Shown: in pieces, positions 27,375 through 37,877 of the stretch
Layout: the number at the start of each line of letters is the position of its first letter
How positions within the stretch are numbered: the stretch's first letter is position 1
NCBI RefSeq assembly: GCF_927797785.1
Contig: NZ_CAKMLL010000050.1
Location: forward strand, 1-51,133
Source: Candidatus Nitrotoga sp. BS
GTDB taxonomy: Bacteria > Pseudomonadota > Gammaproteobacteria > Burkholderiales > Gallionellaceae
DNA: 51,133 nt
Direction of reading: 5' to 3'
Made by a program: the position numbers and the translations under genes
Notes under the pieces: generated by a model
The model's input: the letters and a program-made list of their open reading frames with translations, nothing else
The model's database searches: none
What the model was told of the DNA's origin: nothing

Positions 27375-28438
27375 GATGTTCCCCTGTCACCGTAATTTTG
27401 TTGGATCCAATTCTGGTACTCTCCACTAATTACAGCATCAACCCAGTCTGGATTTGTTAGATACCATTCCACTGTTTTACGCAACCCCGTTTCAAAAGTT
27501 TCCAGCGGTTTCCAGCCCAGTTCATGGGCAATTTTACCGGCATCTATCGCGTAGCGATGATCATGTCCGAGCCTGTCCTGCACGTAGGTGATAAGGGATG
27601 TATGCGGCGTGCCTTGAGGACGGAGCTCATCTAGAATAGCGCAAATTGCATGAACCACTTCCAGATTGGATTTTTCATTCCATCCACCGATATTGTACGT
27701 TTCCCCCACTCGGCCCCGCTCTAGTACCAGACGCAAGGCACGCGCATGATCATCCACATACAACCAATCGCGGATGTTGTCGCCCTTGCCATAAATGGGT
27801 AGCGGCTTACCATTGCACGCATTCAGAATGATCAACGGAATCAGCTTCTCCGGGAAATGATAAGGGCCGTAATTATTGGAGCAGTTGGTTGTAACCACGG
27901 GCAAGCCGAAAGTATGATACCAAGCACGCACCAGATGATCTGAAGACGCTTTGCTTGCCGAGTAAGGTGAGTTTGGCTGGTAAGCGGTATTTTCGGTAAA
28001 AAAACCAGTTTCACCTAGGCTACCATATACCTCATCTGTGGAAATATGGTGGAAACGAAAAGCGTTTTTTCGTTCCGTAGAAAGCTCGCTCCAGTATTCC
28101 CGTGCTGCTTGCAGGAGGGTGTAAGTGCCAATAATATTAGTTTCAATAAAGGCTGCTGGGCCGGTAATAGATCGATCAACATGGGATTCCGCAGCCAAAT
28201 GCATCACCGCATCCGGCTGATGTTCATGAAATAGGCTCGCGACTGCAGCAGCATCACAAATATCCACATGTTCGAAGCGGTAGCGGGGATTGTCTGCTAC
28301 CGATTTCAAAGACTGTAAATTGCCTGCATAGGTCAGCTTATCGACGTTAATAACCGTAGCGTCAGTTTCCGTGATCAATTGGCGAATAACTGCGGAGCCA
28401 ATAAAGCCGGCACCGCCGGTAATAAGGATTTTATTCAT
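27371..28438 (-). CDS. rfbB: dTDP-glucose 4,6-dehydratase
   Basis: RfbB converts dTDP-glucose to dTDP-4-keto-6-deoxyglucose with a tightly bound NAD. The 355-residue SDR protein has '[14 protein letters not shown]' (5-18), '[12 protein letters not shown]', the catalytic '[11 protein letters not shown]' (Thr-Asp-Glu) and '[15 protein letters not shown]' (Tyr and Lys). '[18 protein letters not shown]' is also present. It is the first gene of the leftward rfbBAC set. The stop of waaA lies 43 bases upstream in the same direction, so waaA-rfbBAC may be cotranscribed. Confidence 0.97.
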   Translation of the reverse strand: MNKILITGGAGFIGSAVIRQLITETDATVINVDKLTYAGNLQSLKSVADNPRYRFEHVDICDAAAVASLFHEHQPDAVMHLAAESHVDRSITGPAAFIETNIIGTYTLLQAAREYWSELSTERKNAFRFHHISTDEVYGSLGETGFFTENTAYQPNSPYSASKASSDHLVRAWYHTFGLPVVTTNCSNNYGPYHFPEKLIPLIILNACNGKPLPIYGKGDNIRDWLYVDDHARALRLVLERGRVGETYNIGGWNEKSNLEVVHAICAILDELRPQGTPHTSLITYVQDRLGHDHRYAIDAGKIAHELGWKPLETFETGLRKTVEWYLTNPDWVDAVISGEYQNWIQQNYGDRGTS

Positions 28439-28480
28439 GTCTTGGAGGATTGATATGTCGTTTTAACTTGCATGATTTTA

Positions 28481-29749
28481 CTAGACGTGGCTATCAAGAA
28501 AATAGTTTATATGCCGTAACGCTTGCTCTGTAGCGCCACGATGGGTGCGGACAAAATGTAGTCCGGCGTGGCCAATTTTTATCAGTTGATCGGGATGGGC
28601 AAGTAAGTTTTGTAAACCTTGCGCTAAGTCAGCTGAATTCCGTATGCGCACGGCTGCTCCGCATTCGACAGCAAGCTGACTGGCTTGCGCGAAATTGTAC
28701 GTGTGTGGGCCGATAAACACAGGCTTTCCTACTGAACAAGCCTCAATGAGGTTTTGCCCTCCAAATGGCAGCAAACTGCCGCCAATGAAGGCAATGTCGC
28801 AGGCGGCATAATAAGCAAACATTTCTCCCATACTATCACCCAATACCACCTGAGTGTCTGGCGCAACCGGACAGTTTTCACTTCTGCGCTGAAATCGAAT
28901 ACCTTGCTGGGTGAGCATCTCAGCCACGTCGTCGAAGCGCTGCGGGTGGCGTGGCACAATAACGGTTAGCAGATAGGCAATATCTACTTGCTTGAGCATT
29001 GATATTAACAGCACCTCTTCTCCGGCGCGCGTGCTGGCTAGCAGAAAAACCTTCCTGTCTTTGCCAAACTGGGTACGCATTTCTGCACCCAGTTTCAGCA
29101 TCACCGATGGAGGTTGAATATCAAATTTCAGATTGCCCATGACAGATACATTATTTGCACCTAATCCAGTTATGCGTTCGGCATCAACTTCGCTTTGCGC
29201 AGAAATAGCGCTCAGTTCGTTCAAACCCAATCGTGTCAAATTCGGATAGCGCGCATAACGTGCAGCAGATTTCTCGGATAACCGTGCATTAAGCAGCAAC
29301 AAGGGAATTTGCATAGTGTGGCAGCTATGGATCAGATTAACCCAGATTTCGGTTTCCATCAAGATTCCGATGCGTGGGCGAAAATGCTGCAAGAAACGTT
29401 TGACAGCAAATGGGTAGTCGTAAGGCAAATAAACCCGCAGGACATCATTGCCGTATAACTGTTCACTAGCTACACGGCCGGTCGGGGTGGTGTGTGTAAG
29501 CAGCAGTTGATGATGCGGGTAACTTTTCTGCAAACGTTGCACCAAGCTAGCCGCTGCGTGCGTTTCTCCAACTGATACAGTATGCAGCCATATCAACGGC
29601 TTATCACTGCGAGCAGAGTAGCGCCCGAAACGCTCGTCAATATGCTGCAAGTACTCACGTTGTTTGCGTGCACGCCAGAGCAGATGGAAAAATATATATG
29701 GCAAAAAAAGCCACAGCAAAACAGTATAAGTCCGGCGAGGGTTAAACAT
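28481..29749 (-). CDS. waaA: 3-deoxy-D-manno-octulosonic acid (Kdo) transferase
   Basis: WaaA adds Kdo residues to lipid IVA, the first step of LPS core assembly, at the inner membrane. I start at ATG 29749 ('MFNPRRTYTVLLWLFLPYIF'), which gives 422 residues, the normal length. In-frame starts as far as 29860 would add about 37 residues without support. The N-terminus is one membrane anchor. Family landmarks are 'WLHTVSVGETHAA', 'LLTHTTPTGR', 'VYLPYDYPFAVKRFL', 'ETEIWVNLI' and 'GGSLLPFGGQNLIEACSVGK'. Its place next to nucleotide-sugar genes fits LPS assembly. Confidence 0.95.
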   Translation of the reverse strand: MFNPRRTYTVLLWLFLPYIFFHLLWRARKQREYLQHIDERFGRYSARSDKPLIWLHTVSVGETHAAASLVQRLQKSYPHHQLLLTHTTPTGRVASEQLYGNDVLRVYLPYDYPFAVKRFLQHFRPRIGILMETEIWVNLIHSCHTMQIPLLLLNARLSEKSAARYARYPNLTRLGLNELSAISAQSEVDAERITGLGANNVSVMGNLKFDIQPPSVMLKLGAEMRTQFGKDRKVFLLASTRAGEEVLLISMLKQVDIAYLLTVIVPRHPQRFDDVAEMLTQQGIRFQRRSENCPVAPDTQVVLGDSMGEMFAYYAACDIAFIGGSLLPFGGQNLIEACSVGKPVFIGPHTYNFAQASQLAVECGAAVRIRNSADLAQGLQNLLAHPDQLIKIGHAGLHFVRTHRGATEQALRHINYFLDSHV

Positions 29750-30017
29750 AACTAAGCGAATATCATACAACCAGAGTTGATTTGGCAGACCAGCAAGAAA
29801 TGCGGGCGAATCATCAAGAATGAGGGGAACCATACAAACGGCTTTCATACATCTGCACACCCCGAATTTAGTTTGGGTCTTTCGTGTCAGTGATGATCTC
29901 GCGCAATATTTTTTCTATGCAACATTCTTAAAGACAAGCGAAAGCATTTATCCAAATGAAATATTCAGTTATAAATTTAATTGCCACCTTCAATTCATCA
30001 ATGCAACTGGAAGGGGA

Positions 30018-31433
30018 TTAACTACGTTTATAATCATCGTCAAATCGCACGATATCATCTTCGCCGAGATAAGAGCCAGACTGAACCTCAATCAAATAAA
30101 GCGATCCGGTGCCAATATTTTCCAGACGGTGTTTCATGCCAATAGGAATATAAGTGGACTGGTCCTCTTGTAGAAGCAGGATATCCTCGCCTCGAGTCAC
30201 TTTGGCATAACCGGAAACCACAACCCAATGTTCGGCGCGATGATGGTGTTTCTGCAAAGACAATTTTGCACCGGGCTTTACCATAATGCGCTTGGCCTGG
30301 AATCGGTCGCCTATATCGATGCCTTCATAATAGCCCCACGGGCGATAGACACGTCGGTGAATCAGATGCTCGGTGCGTTCAGCCTGCTTAAGATATTCAA
30401 CGGTATGTTTTACATCCTGGGCAAAGTCTTTATGCATCACCAATACTGCATCGGCAGTTTCCACAATGACCAAATCTCGCACGCCGATAGTTGCCACCAT
30501 ACGACTTTCGGCGCGAACATACGTTTGTGTGGTTTCAGCAGTATAAACATCGCCACGCAAAGCATTGCCTTGCTCATCTTGTGGACTGACATCGTAGAGT
30601 GATGCCCATGAACCGATATCGCTCCAGCCGATGTCCACTGTTACCATAGCTGCCGCTTGAGTGTGCTCCATCACTGCATAATCGATAGAATCCGATGGGC
30701 AGGAGGCAAAAGCCTTTTCATCCAGACGACAAAAATCCAGATCACTAGTACTATGTTGCCATGCTTGTTGTGCGGCTTGATAAATGTCCGGGCGGTAGCG
30801 TTGCAACTCAGTCAGGTAGATGGATGCCTTGAACACGAACATGCCACTGTTCCAAAAAAACTTTCCTGAAGCCACAAATTTTTGAGCCATATCCAAATCT
30901 GGTTTTTCCACAAAACGCGCCACCTCAAAACTGTCTTCACCGGCTGCTAGTATTGCTCCCCGTTCAATATAGCCGAACCCTGTAGCGGGTTCATTAGGTG
31001 TGATACCGAAGGTCACCAACTTATCTTGTTGTGCCAACGCAAAGGCTGATTGAATCGCCGTGTGAAAGCCTGAAATATCTTGAATAAGGTGATCTGCAGG
31101 CAGCACCAACAAAATTGCCTGAGTATTTCTAGCTTGTGCGGCGAGTGCAGCAATAGCCACTGCAGGTGCAGTATTGCGGCCGAATGGCTCAAGCACCTGC
31201 AATAAAGGATTAACGCTAACAGCGCGCAATTGTTCGGCTACGAGGAAGCGATGCTCGTTGTTACAGATAACCAATGGCGCAGCGATGCTGGGAAAGTCTT
31301 TAAGGCGCAACAATGTTTCCTGAAATAATGTTTGTTCGGAAACTAGCGGCAAAAACTGCTTGGGTAATGCCGCACGAGATAAAGGCCACAAACGGGTGCC
31401 AGAACCTCCTGACAAAATAACGGGATAGAGCAT
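30018..31433 (-). CDS. Mannose-1-phosphate guanylyltransferase / mannose-6-phosphate isomerase
   Basis: This bifunctional type II enzyme (ManC/CpsB/AlgA family) makes GDP-mannose and can also isomerise mannose-6-phosphate. The start at 31433 gives 471 residues beginning 'MLYPVILSGGSGTRLWPLSR'; an ATG at 31463 would add ten. The pyrophosphorylase motif is followed by 'FVEKPDLDMAQKFV'. The C-terminal cupin isomerase domain has 'YEGIDIGDRFQAKRIMVKPG' and 'LSLQKHHHRAEHW'. GDP-mannose would feed the GDP-mannose-dehydratase-like gene at 37878. It is divergent from ugd. Confidence 0.93.
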   Translation of the reverse strand: MLYPVILSGGSGTRLWPLSRAALPKQFLPLVSEQTLFQETLLRLKDFPSIAAPLVICNNEHRFLVAEQLRAVSVNPLLQVLEPFGRNTAPAVAIAALAAQARNTQAILLVLPADHLIQDISGFHTAIQSAFALAQQDKLVTFGITPNEPATGFGYIERGAILAAGEDSFEVARFVEKPDLDMAQKFVASGKFFWNSGMFVFKASIYLTELQRYRPDIYQAAQQAWQHSTSDLDFCRLDEKAFASCPSDSIDYAVMEHTQAAAMVTVDIGWSDIGSWASLYDVSPQDEQGNALRGDVYTAETTQTYVRAESRMVATIGVRDLVIVETADAVLVMHKDFAQDVKHTVEYLKQAERTEHLIHRRVYRPWGYYEGIDIGDRFQAKRIMVKPGAKLSLQKHHHRAEHWVVVSGYAKVTRGEDILLLQEDQSTYIPIGMKHRLENIGTGSLYLIEVQSGSYLGEDDIVRFDDDYKRS

Positions 31434-31463
31434 AGCGACTTTCAAAAGGTTGTTGACAAACAT

Positions 31464-31916
31464 TTCTGGAGATACTTAGCTTGAATTATAATCCGCAATC
31501 CAATATTCAAGGAGTGGGAATCTTGCCCGCTGTAAATTTTTATGAAAGTTGCTAAATAAATGAAGCAGCGCTGACTGCTGGCATCACTGGATTAAACGTT
31601 ACCTATTTGGCCGATTTCCTGCTGAATTAAAGGTAATATCGTACATGGCATCAAAAGACCACGTCTTCTTATTTAATTTTACCGTCCGATCACCCGGTGA
31701 ATACCGCAGCCCAAGAGATGAATATTGATATGCACTTACAGTGTGTTGGGATTTACGCAAAGGTTATAAAACCGCATTACCAACGAATTATTTATTTCAT
31801 ATAGACTATACAGATGCAGCGTCATGCACGGATTTTCGCAATATGATAAACCTACTGCTGCTTACAGAAGATCATAGAACACTCTACGCAGGCTTTATTA
31901 ATATTGGAGATAACGC
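31464..31916. other. Divergent promoter region between the GDP-mannose and ugd genes
   Basis: These 450 bases separate the leftward mannose-1-phosphate guanylyltransferase and rightward ugd genes and must contain both promoters. I see no convincing gene. GGAG at 31905-31908 is the ribosome site for the TTG start of ugd. Confidence 0.4.
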
Positions 31917-33239
31917 TTGAAAGTCACCATTGTAGGGTCCGGCTATGTAGGACTAGTCAGTGGCGCATGCCTCGCAGAGGTCGGTAACCATGTCCTTTGC
32001 CTTGATCTCGATCCAGCAAAAATACGCATACTGGAAAACGGGGACATTCCCATCCACGAACCTGGCTTAATTGACGTTGTGCGCCGAAACGTCGCTGCTG
32101 GCCGCCTCAGCTTCACCACAGACATAGACCGCGCAGTTGCTTATGCCCGTATTCAGTTCATTGCCGTCGGCACTCCACCTGATGAAGACGGCTCCGCTGA
32201 CCTGCAATATGTTTTGGCAGCGGCCAGAAACATAGGCCGCCGTATGACCAAAGACAAAATAATCGTAGACAAAAGTTCGGTTCCTGTTGGCACCGCCAAC
32301 AAAGTTAGCGCAGTTATCGCAGATGAGTTGAATAAGCGCGGTATTAAACTTAAATATAGCGTCGTCTCCAACCCCGAATTCCTTAAAGAAGGCGCGGCGA
32401 TCGAAGATTTCATGCGCCCGGATCGCATCGTCATCGGTGGCGATGATACACACGCCATAAAAAAAATGCGGGAACTATATGCCCCATTTAATCGCAACCA
32501 TGACCGTATTATTGTCATGGATGTCAAAAGTGCAGAACTGACTAAGTACGCCGCCAATGCCATGCTCGCCACCCGCATTAGCTTCATGAACGAACTGGCC
32601 AATGTCGCAGAAAAACTCGGTGCCGACATTGAAATGGTAAGACTAGGTATTGGTTCCGACTCCCGCATCGGCTACCATTTTCTTTACTCAGGCTGCGGCT
32701 ATGGGGGATCATGTTTCCCTAAAGATGTAAAAGCACTCATCAAAACTGCCAATGACGACGCCGGCATTACCCTTAAAGTACTTAATGCCGTAGAAGCAGT
32801 TAACGATGCACAAAAAAAAGTCCTCACAAACAAAATAAAAGCTAGATTTGGCACTAATCTCATTGGAAAAAACTTTGCCATTTGGGGCCTTGCTTTCAAG
32901 CCCAACACCGATGACATGCGCGACGCTCCGAGTCGCAAGCTGATTTCAGATTTATTAGAGGCAGGTGCCACCGTTACTGCCTATGACCCGGTAGCCATGC
33001 CAGAAGCACAACGAATCTTTAGCACAGACCCCAGAATTTCTTATGCAGACAATCCGCTCACAGCCTGTAAAGATGCGGATGCATTGGTTATCGTCACTGA
33101 ATGGAAAGAATTCCATAATCCGGACTTCGCAACAATCAAAACCCAGCTCAAAAACCCACTAATCTTCGATGGCCGCAGCATGTATGAGTCGGCTGCAGTA
33201 AGTGCACACGGACTGGAGTATTTTCCCATCGGCCGTTAA
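31917..33239 (+). CDS. ugd: UDP-glucose 6-dehydrogenase
   Basis: Ugd oxidises UDP-glucose to UDP-glucuronate in two NAD-dependent steps. The start is a TTG with GGAG eight bases upstream. The 440-residue protein has the Rossmann motif '[20 protein letters not shown]', '[11 protein letters not shown]', '[20 protein letters not shown]', and the catalytic Cys at about residue 265 in '[12 protein letters not shown]'. The C-terminal UDP-binding domain has '[18 protein letters not shown]'. It opens the plus-strand half of the polysaccharide locus. UDP-glucuronate may be an O-antigen or capsule component. Confidence 0.97.
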   Translation: MKVTIVGSGYVGLVSGACLAEVGNHVLCLDLDPAKIRILENGDIPIHEPGLIDVVRRNVAAGRLSFTTDIDRAVAYARIQFIAVGTPPDEDGSADLQYVLAAARNIGRRMTKDKIIVDKSSVPVGTANKVSAVIADELNKRGIKLKYSVVSNPEFLKEGAAIEDFMRPDRIVIGGDDTHAIKKMRELYAPFNRNHDRIIVMDVKSAELTKYAANAMLATRISFMNELANVAEKLGADIEMVRLGIGSDSRIGYHFLYSGCGYGGSCFPKDVKALIKTANDDAGITLKVLNAVEAVNDAQKKVLTNKIKARFGTNLIGKNFAIWGLAFKPNTDDMRDAPSRKLISDLLEAGATVTAYDPVAMPEAQRIFSTDPRISYADNPLTACKDADALVIVTEWKEFHNPDFATIKTQLKNPLIFDGRSMYESAAVSAHGLEYFPIGR

Positions 33240-33450
33240 CGGAGATTGATTTTAAATTTGAAATCCATAAAAAAAATAAATATAAAACCCTCTACACTCG
33301 TAAACCTCGTCACGTGCCACTAGCTTTGAACCCTGAATCGTTTGTCATTTGCCCCTTGAATCCAAGATTTGCATTGTGGGCCATCACGACTTGGACGGCA
33401 GCACGATTTAATGGGCATTCTAATGACACGACTCCCGTGAATTTCCCAAC

Positions 33451-34995
33451 ATGAGGCTGAGTGGAAACCTATTTGCAGGATTAGCAAACTCGATCTGGTC
33501 GGCGCTGATCGGCTTGGCAGTAGTTCCCTTTTATCTTAAATACCTCGGAATAGAAGCCTATGGTTTGATCGGTTTTTTTGTAACGACTCAGGCACTGCTC
33601 TCCCTTCTTGATATGGGATTAGCTCCAACGATTAACCGGGAGGTCGCACGGCACTCGGCATCGGGAAATTTAAAGGAAGCCGGGAAGTTACTACACACAC
33701 TTGCTATCGTTTATTGGGGAATGGCTGGAATAATTTCTTTGTTGATTGTGTTATTGGCTCCATTGATTACGGAACACTGGCTACAATCGAAATCTCTTTC
33801 TCAGCAAACAATCGAACATGCCGTAATATTGATGGGGTTGGTTGTTGCTTGCCGCTGGCCAATTGGATTATATCAAGGTGCCTTGATAGGGGCGCAACGC
33901 TTGACAATATCGAGCGGCATCAATATTGCGATGGTGACACTAGGAAGCTTGGGCGCCGTGATGGTGCTTGCCTTTGTGGCGCCGACAATCGAGGCTTTCT
34001 TTATTTGGCAAGCTGGGGTCGGGCTCGTTTATGCGACAACTATGCGATGGGCAGCATGGCGGGTAATAGGACGATTAAAGGATATAAGATTCGACATTGA
34101 TAAGCTAAAACAGATATGGCGGTTTTCTGCAGGCATGAGCGGAGTTGCAGTATCGGGAATCATCCTGATGCAATTGGACAAGGTACTGTTAAGTAGAATA
34201 CTTAGTTTGGAAGATTTTGGACGTTATGCGCTAGCCGGGGTAGTTGCAAATGGCTTGTATGTATTGCTTACGCCTACTTTTAATATTATTTACCCGCGCC
34301 TGTCCGCGCTTGTCGTTATTGGAGATACTGAAAAGCTGATTGAGCTGTATCGGTCAGGGACTCGTTTACTTTTAGCAGCCCTTTTCCCAATAGCAACGGC
34401 TATCGCTGTTTTTGCTGAAGAAATACTTGCATTGTGGACCGGAAACTTGTCGTTTGCGTCGAGCATGGCTCCAATAGTTTCGTTACTCTTGATCGGTACC
34501 GCGTTAAATGGGGCTATGCATTTTCCTTATGCTTTGCAATTAGCTTTTGGCATGACGCGCTTGCCACTTATGATCAATGTCATATTGGTAATCATTATGA
34601 TACCGTTGACCATTTTGCTCGCTATGCAGTTCGGGGTTATTGGTGGAGCTACAGCGTGGGCATTATCCAGTTGTATATACTTATTAATTGGTACATTGTT
34701 CACGCACCAGACATTATTAAAAGGGCTTGGTTTGAAGTGGTTGTTGTGGGATGTTGGAATGCCACTTTGTTTGTCACTGTTGGTGGTAGGAATTGTGGGA
34801 GGCGAAGTTCGCGAGTGGGGGTATTCTAACAACGTGGAATTATTTATCGGGAGTGGATTGGCATTTTTTACTTTTTTGTTAGTCATTTTATTGTCACCGC
34901 GTTTAAGGTTCGCTGTGCAAAACAACTTTTTTTCTGATGAGAAAAATCCCATGATTGAGATAAAAGTTAATAAAGCACTTAGAAGGAGATTGTGA
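33451..34995 (+). CDS. Wzx-type polysaccharide flippase
   Basis: The 514-residue protein is almost wholly hydrophobic, with about 12-14 membrane segments. It belongs to the MOP superfamily of polysaccharide transporters, indicated by 'YLGIEAYGLIGFFVTTQALL' near the N-terminus and 'LDKVLLSRILSLEDFGRYAL' in the middle. Such proteins flip undecaprenyl-linked repeat units across the inner membrane. It overlaps the next gene by one base (TGATG). The gene is visibly A/T-richer than the housekeeping genes to the left. No wzy polymerase was recognised to accompany it. Confidence 0.88.
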   Translation: MRLSGNLFAGLANSIWSALIGLAVVPFYLKYLGIEAYGLIGFFVTTQALLSLLDMGLAPTINREVARHSASGNLKEAGKLLHTLAIVYWGMAGIISLLIVLLAPLITEHWLQSKSLSQQTIEHAVILMGLVVACRWPIGLYQGALIGAQRLTISSGINIAMVTLGSLGAVMVLAFVAPTIEAFFIWQAGVGLVYATTMRWAAWRVIGRLKDIRFDIDKLKQIWRFSAGMSGVAVSGIILMQLDKVLLSRILSLEDFGRYALAGVVANGLYVLLTPTFNIIYPRLSALVVIGDTEKLIELYRSGTRLLLAALFPIATAIAVFAEEILALWTGNLSFASSMAPIVSLLLIGTALNGAMHFPYALQLAFGMTRLPLMINVILVIIMIPLTILLAMQFGVIGGATAWALSSCIYLLIGTLFTHQTLLKGLGLKWLLWDVGMPLCLSLLVVGIVGGEVREWGYSNNVELFIGSGLAFFTFLLVILLSPRLRFAVQNNFFSDEKNPMIEIKVNKALRRRL

Positions 34996-35708
34996 TGATT
35001 ATGGAAGTTTTACAAAATAAATTGCAAATAAGCAAAGCACGTCAAGTACTGGCAAACAAAGGGGTATCTCTTGTCGAATCACCCTTGCGATCTCTAATGA
35101 GAAAGCTTGGGCTAGTGCGCGGGGTGGCGATAGGAGATATGGTAAAGAGTTGGGATGTACTTGCCACTGTAGATTTTCTTGAGAGCAATGTAAAAAAAAA
35201 TGAGCCGATACTTGATATTGGGTGCTATGCATCAGAGGTCATTATTGCACTGCACAAACTAGGTTATTCAAATTTAACAGGTGCCGATCTAAATCCTGAT
35301 TTGCAGAAAATGCCATATCAAAATGATATCCGGTATGAGCTTACCAATTTCATGCACACAAAATTTAAAGATGCCTCATTCCGGGCGATTACATCAATTT
35401 CAGTAATTGAACATGGCTTTGATGGGCAATCGTTATTGAAGGAGATGTCACGTCTTTTAAACCCGGGTGGTTATTTTATTGCGTCGTTTGATTATTGGTC
35501 AGAGAAAATTGATACGACCGGCAAAAAATTTTTTGACATGGATTGGAAGATTTTTTCAAAGGATGAAATCAGAAATTTCGTCACTGAAGCAGCTGGTTAT
35601 GGATTATATCCAGTCGGCGAGATGATGCATGACGGTAAAGATAAACCCATTGATTGTGCAGGGAAGCAGTACACCTTTGGATGGTTGGTGCTTACAAAGT
35701 TGGTCTAA
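34995..35708 (+). CDS. SAM-dependent methyltransferase, class I
   Basis: The start at ATG 34995 follows AAGGAG with six bases spacing; an in-frame GTG lies three bases upstream. The 237-residue product has SAM-binding motif I 'PILDIGCYASEVIIALHKLG' and post-I Asp in 'LTGADLNPD'. It also has 'SVIEHGFDGQSLLKEMSRLL' and 'NPGGYFIASFDYW', typical of Methyltransf_11 proteins. The substrate is probably a sugar or terminal residue of the O-antigen, judging from its neighbours. It is translationally coupled to the flippase gene. Confidence 0.82.
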   Translation: MIMEVLQNKLQISKARQVLANKGVSLVESPLRSLMRKLGLVRGVAIGDMVKSWDVLATVDFLESNVKKNEPILDIGCYASEVIIALHKLGYSNLTGADLNPDLQKMPYQNDIRYELTNFMHTKFKDASFRAITSISVIEHGFDGQSLLKEMSRLLNPGGYFIASFDYWSEKIDTTGKKFFDMDWKIFSKDEIRNFVTEAAGYGLYPVGEMMHDGKDKPIDCAGKQYTFGWLVLTKLV

Positions 35709-35710
35709 AT

Positions 35711-36802
35711 ATGCGTGTGTTGCTAGTTACAGGCTCCTTTCCGCTAATGAGATGTGGTGTTGGCGATTACACCTACAATTTGGCCGAAGCACTCGCTGTT
35801 GATCCGGAAATCCATGTTGGCGTACTTACAAGTATATCTGGTGGGGCAAAGGGTAAGTCCGCTGAAATTGAAATTTTTCCTGTCATCAAGAATTGGAGTC
35901 TTTTTGAAGCAGTTAAGGTTATAAAAATCATTCTGCATTGGTCACCAGATATTGTGCACGTTCAATATCCGACTCAAGGTTACGGCAATGGTTTATTGCC
36001 TTGGGTGTTGCCGATGATTTCCTACTTAATAGGAAAAAAGGTTGTGCAGACTTGGCACGAAGGGTATAGCAGGCGAAATGCGCCAAAACTTTTTTTAAAG
36101 TCAATTGTGCCTGGTGGGTTAGTGTTTGTACGCACACAGTATGAGAAAAATTTGCATCCACATCTTCGTTGGGCCTTATGGAAAAAAAAGACGGTGCTCA
36201 TACCTAATGCATCGGCTATTCCTCGCGTTGATCTTGACGAGCGGGAAAAGAACATTTTAAAGAAAAAATATTTGAAAAACCAGAAACGGCTGATTGTATT
36301 CTTTGGTTTCGTATATCCCCACAAGGGCGTTGAGCTGTTATTTGAAATTGCTGATCCTGCTTCAGATCAAATTGTTATAGCAGGAGAAATTGCCAAGGAA
36401 GAGGTTTGTCGGCATGAAATTATGAGGCGAGCTTCGGCTGAATCATGGTCAGAAAAGGTGATTATCACCGGTTTTCTTCCTGCTGCTGATGTGTCGGCGT
36501 TGCTGGCAGTTGCGGATGCAGTAATTCTACCTTTTCGAACTGGTGGCGGCGAATGGAATACCTCGATTCATGGAGCGGTGTTAAATGGAGCGTTTGTAAT
36601 AACAACATCGCTAACCCAAAACGGATATGTTAAAAAGTGTAATGTGTACTTCGCAAAAGTGGATGATATTCAAGAGATGAAGCTGGCTCTCGCTGTTTAT
36701 GCGGGAATGCGGCGGGAATATCATGCCGATATTGACAGAGATGAATGGCGGCAAATTGCGGACAAGCATCGTATGTTATATGAGGGTCTTCTGTTTGAAT
36801 AA
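35711..36802 (+). CDS. Glycosyltransferase, GT4-like
   Basis: The start at ATG 35711 ('MRVLLVTGSFPLMRCGVGDY') lies two bases after the methyltransferase stop. Earlier in-frame starts would overlap that gene. The 363-residue protein has two Rossmann-like halves. The N-terminal half shows 'CGVGDYTYNLAEAL' and 'DIVHVQYPTQG'. The C-terminal half shows 'IVFFGFVYPHKGVELLFEIA', 'KVIITGFLPAADVSALLAVA' and a donor-site-like 'ILPFRTGGGEWNTSIHGAVL'. The fold fits retaining GT-B enzymes using an NDP-sugar. Its donor cannot be read from the sequence. Confidence 0.85.
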   Translation: MRVLLVTGSFPLMRCGVGDYTYNLAEALAVDPEIHVGVLTSISGGAKGKSAEIEIFPVIKNWSLFEAVKVIKIILHWSPDIVHVQYPTQGYGNGLLPWVLPMISYLIGKKVVQTWHEGYSRRNAPKLFLKSIVPGGLVFVRTQYEKNLHPHLRWALWKKKTVLIPNASAIPRVDLDEREKNILKKKYLKNQKRLIVFFGFVYPHKGVELLFEIADPASDQIVIAGEIAKEEVCRHEIMRRASAESWSEKVIITGFLPAADVSALLAVADAVILPFRTGGGEWNTSIHGAVLNGAFVITTSLTQNGYVKKCNVYFAKVDDIQEMKLALAVYAGMRREYHADIDRDEWRQIADKHRMLYEGLLFE

Positions 36803-36813
36803 CCTAAAGAACA

Positions 36814-37869
36814 ATGAATAGTAACTCTAACTATCTTAACGGCAACATGGACCTCCCGAAATTATCCATCTGCATTTCAACCTACAACAGAGGGCAATTT
36901 ATTGGTGAGACACTGGATTCCATCCTTGGTCAGATGGTGTCTGATGTTGAGCTTGTTATTGTGGATGGTGCATCACCGGACAACACTCCTGAAGTGATGG
37001 CACAGTATTTGTTGCGTTATCCTGAAATTCGTTATTTCCGTGAGCAAGAAAATTCGGGGGTAGACGGTGACTATGATAAGGCTGTTGGCTATGCAAGGGG
37101 AAAATATTGTTGGCTGATGACCGATGACGATTTATTGTATCCCAAGGCTATTTCTCGTGTTCTGGAGTCTATCAATGGAGCATTTGACCTAGTCGTTGTA
37201 AATTCAGAAATAAGAAATATTGATTTTTCAAGAGTGCTTAAAACTCGTTTTCTCAAGTTTGCGAGTGACAGGGAATATACAGCAAAGGATGGAGAAAAAT
37301 TTTTTTCCGAAGTGGGGAATTGTCTTTCATTTATCGGTGGGGTCGTCATTAAACGTAATCTATGGCATGAGCGAGACCGTTCGTCCTATTACGGAACATT
37401 ATTCATTCATGTCGGCGTCATCTTCCAGCATCCACCTATAAATAGAGTCAAGGTTATTGCGGACCCGCTAATAATTATACGTTATGGCAATGCAATGTGG
37501 ACATCTCGAGGTTTCGAAATTTGGATGTTCAAATGGCCGCAGTTGATTTGGTCGTTTCCCGACTTCTCAGATCAATCGAAGTCTGTTGTGTGCTCTAAAG
37601 AGCCATGGAGGCTAATTAAAAAGCTCATTTTATATAGAGCTACCGGGGGATATGCCATGTCTGAGTATCACCATTTTATTGAAGATAAGACGAAGGGCCT
37701 ATCTCGTGGGATGTATATGGCAATTGCAATGTTCCCTGCCACCATTGCAAATTTCCTTGCCAGTCTTTACTGTGTTTGTATGAATAGAAATGCCCGTTCA
37801 GGACTGTATGAGCTTTCACGTAGTCGGCATGCTACTTGGGCCAGTCGTTTCTTGACCCGATTTCTCTAA
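36814..37869 (+). CDS. Glycosyltransferase family 2 protein
   Basis: The 351-residue protein has the GT-A opening 'KLSICISTYNRGQFIGETLD', 'ELVIVDGASPDNT' and the metal-binding Asp motif 'CWLMTDDDLLYP'. The remainder is variable, with aromatic-rich helices in the C-terminal third and a possible membrane-associated segment ('MAIAMFPATIANFLASLYCV'). An internal ATG at 36847 could be the true start. It is in the same direction as its neighbours, with 11 bases before it. It is likely one of the transferases that builds the repeat unit. Confidence 0.87.
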   Translation: MNSNSNYLNGNMDLPKLSICISTYNRGQFIGETLDSILGQMVSDVELVIVDGASPDNTPEVMAQYLLRYPEIRYFREQENSGVDGDYDKAVGYARGKYCWLMTDDDLLYPKAISRVLESINGAFDLVVVNSEIRNIDFSRVLKTRFLKFASDREYTAKDGEKFFSEVGNCLSFIGGVVIKRNLWHERDRSSYYGTLFIHVGVIFQHPPINRVKVIADPLIIIRYGNAMWTSRGFEIWMFKWPQLIWSFPDFSDQSKSVVCSKEPWRLIKKLILYRATGGYAMSEYHHFIEDKTKGLSRGMYMAIAMFPATIANFLASLYCVCMNRNARSGLYELSRSRHATWASRFLTRFL

Positions 37870-37877
37870 AATATACT

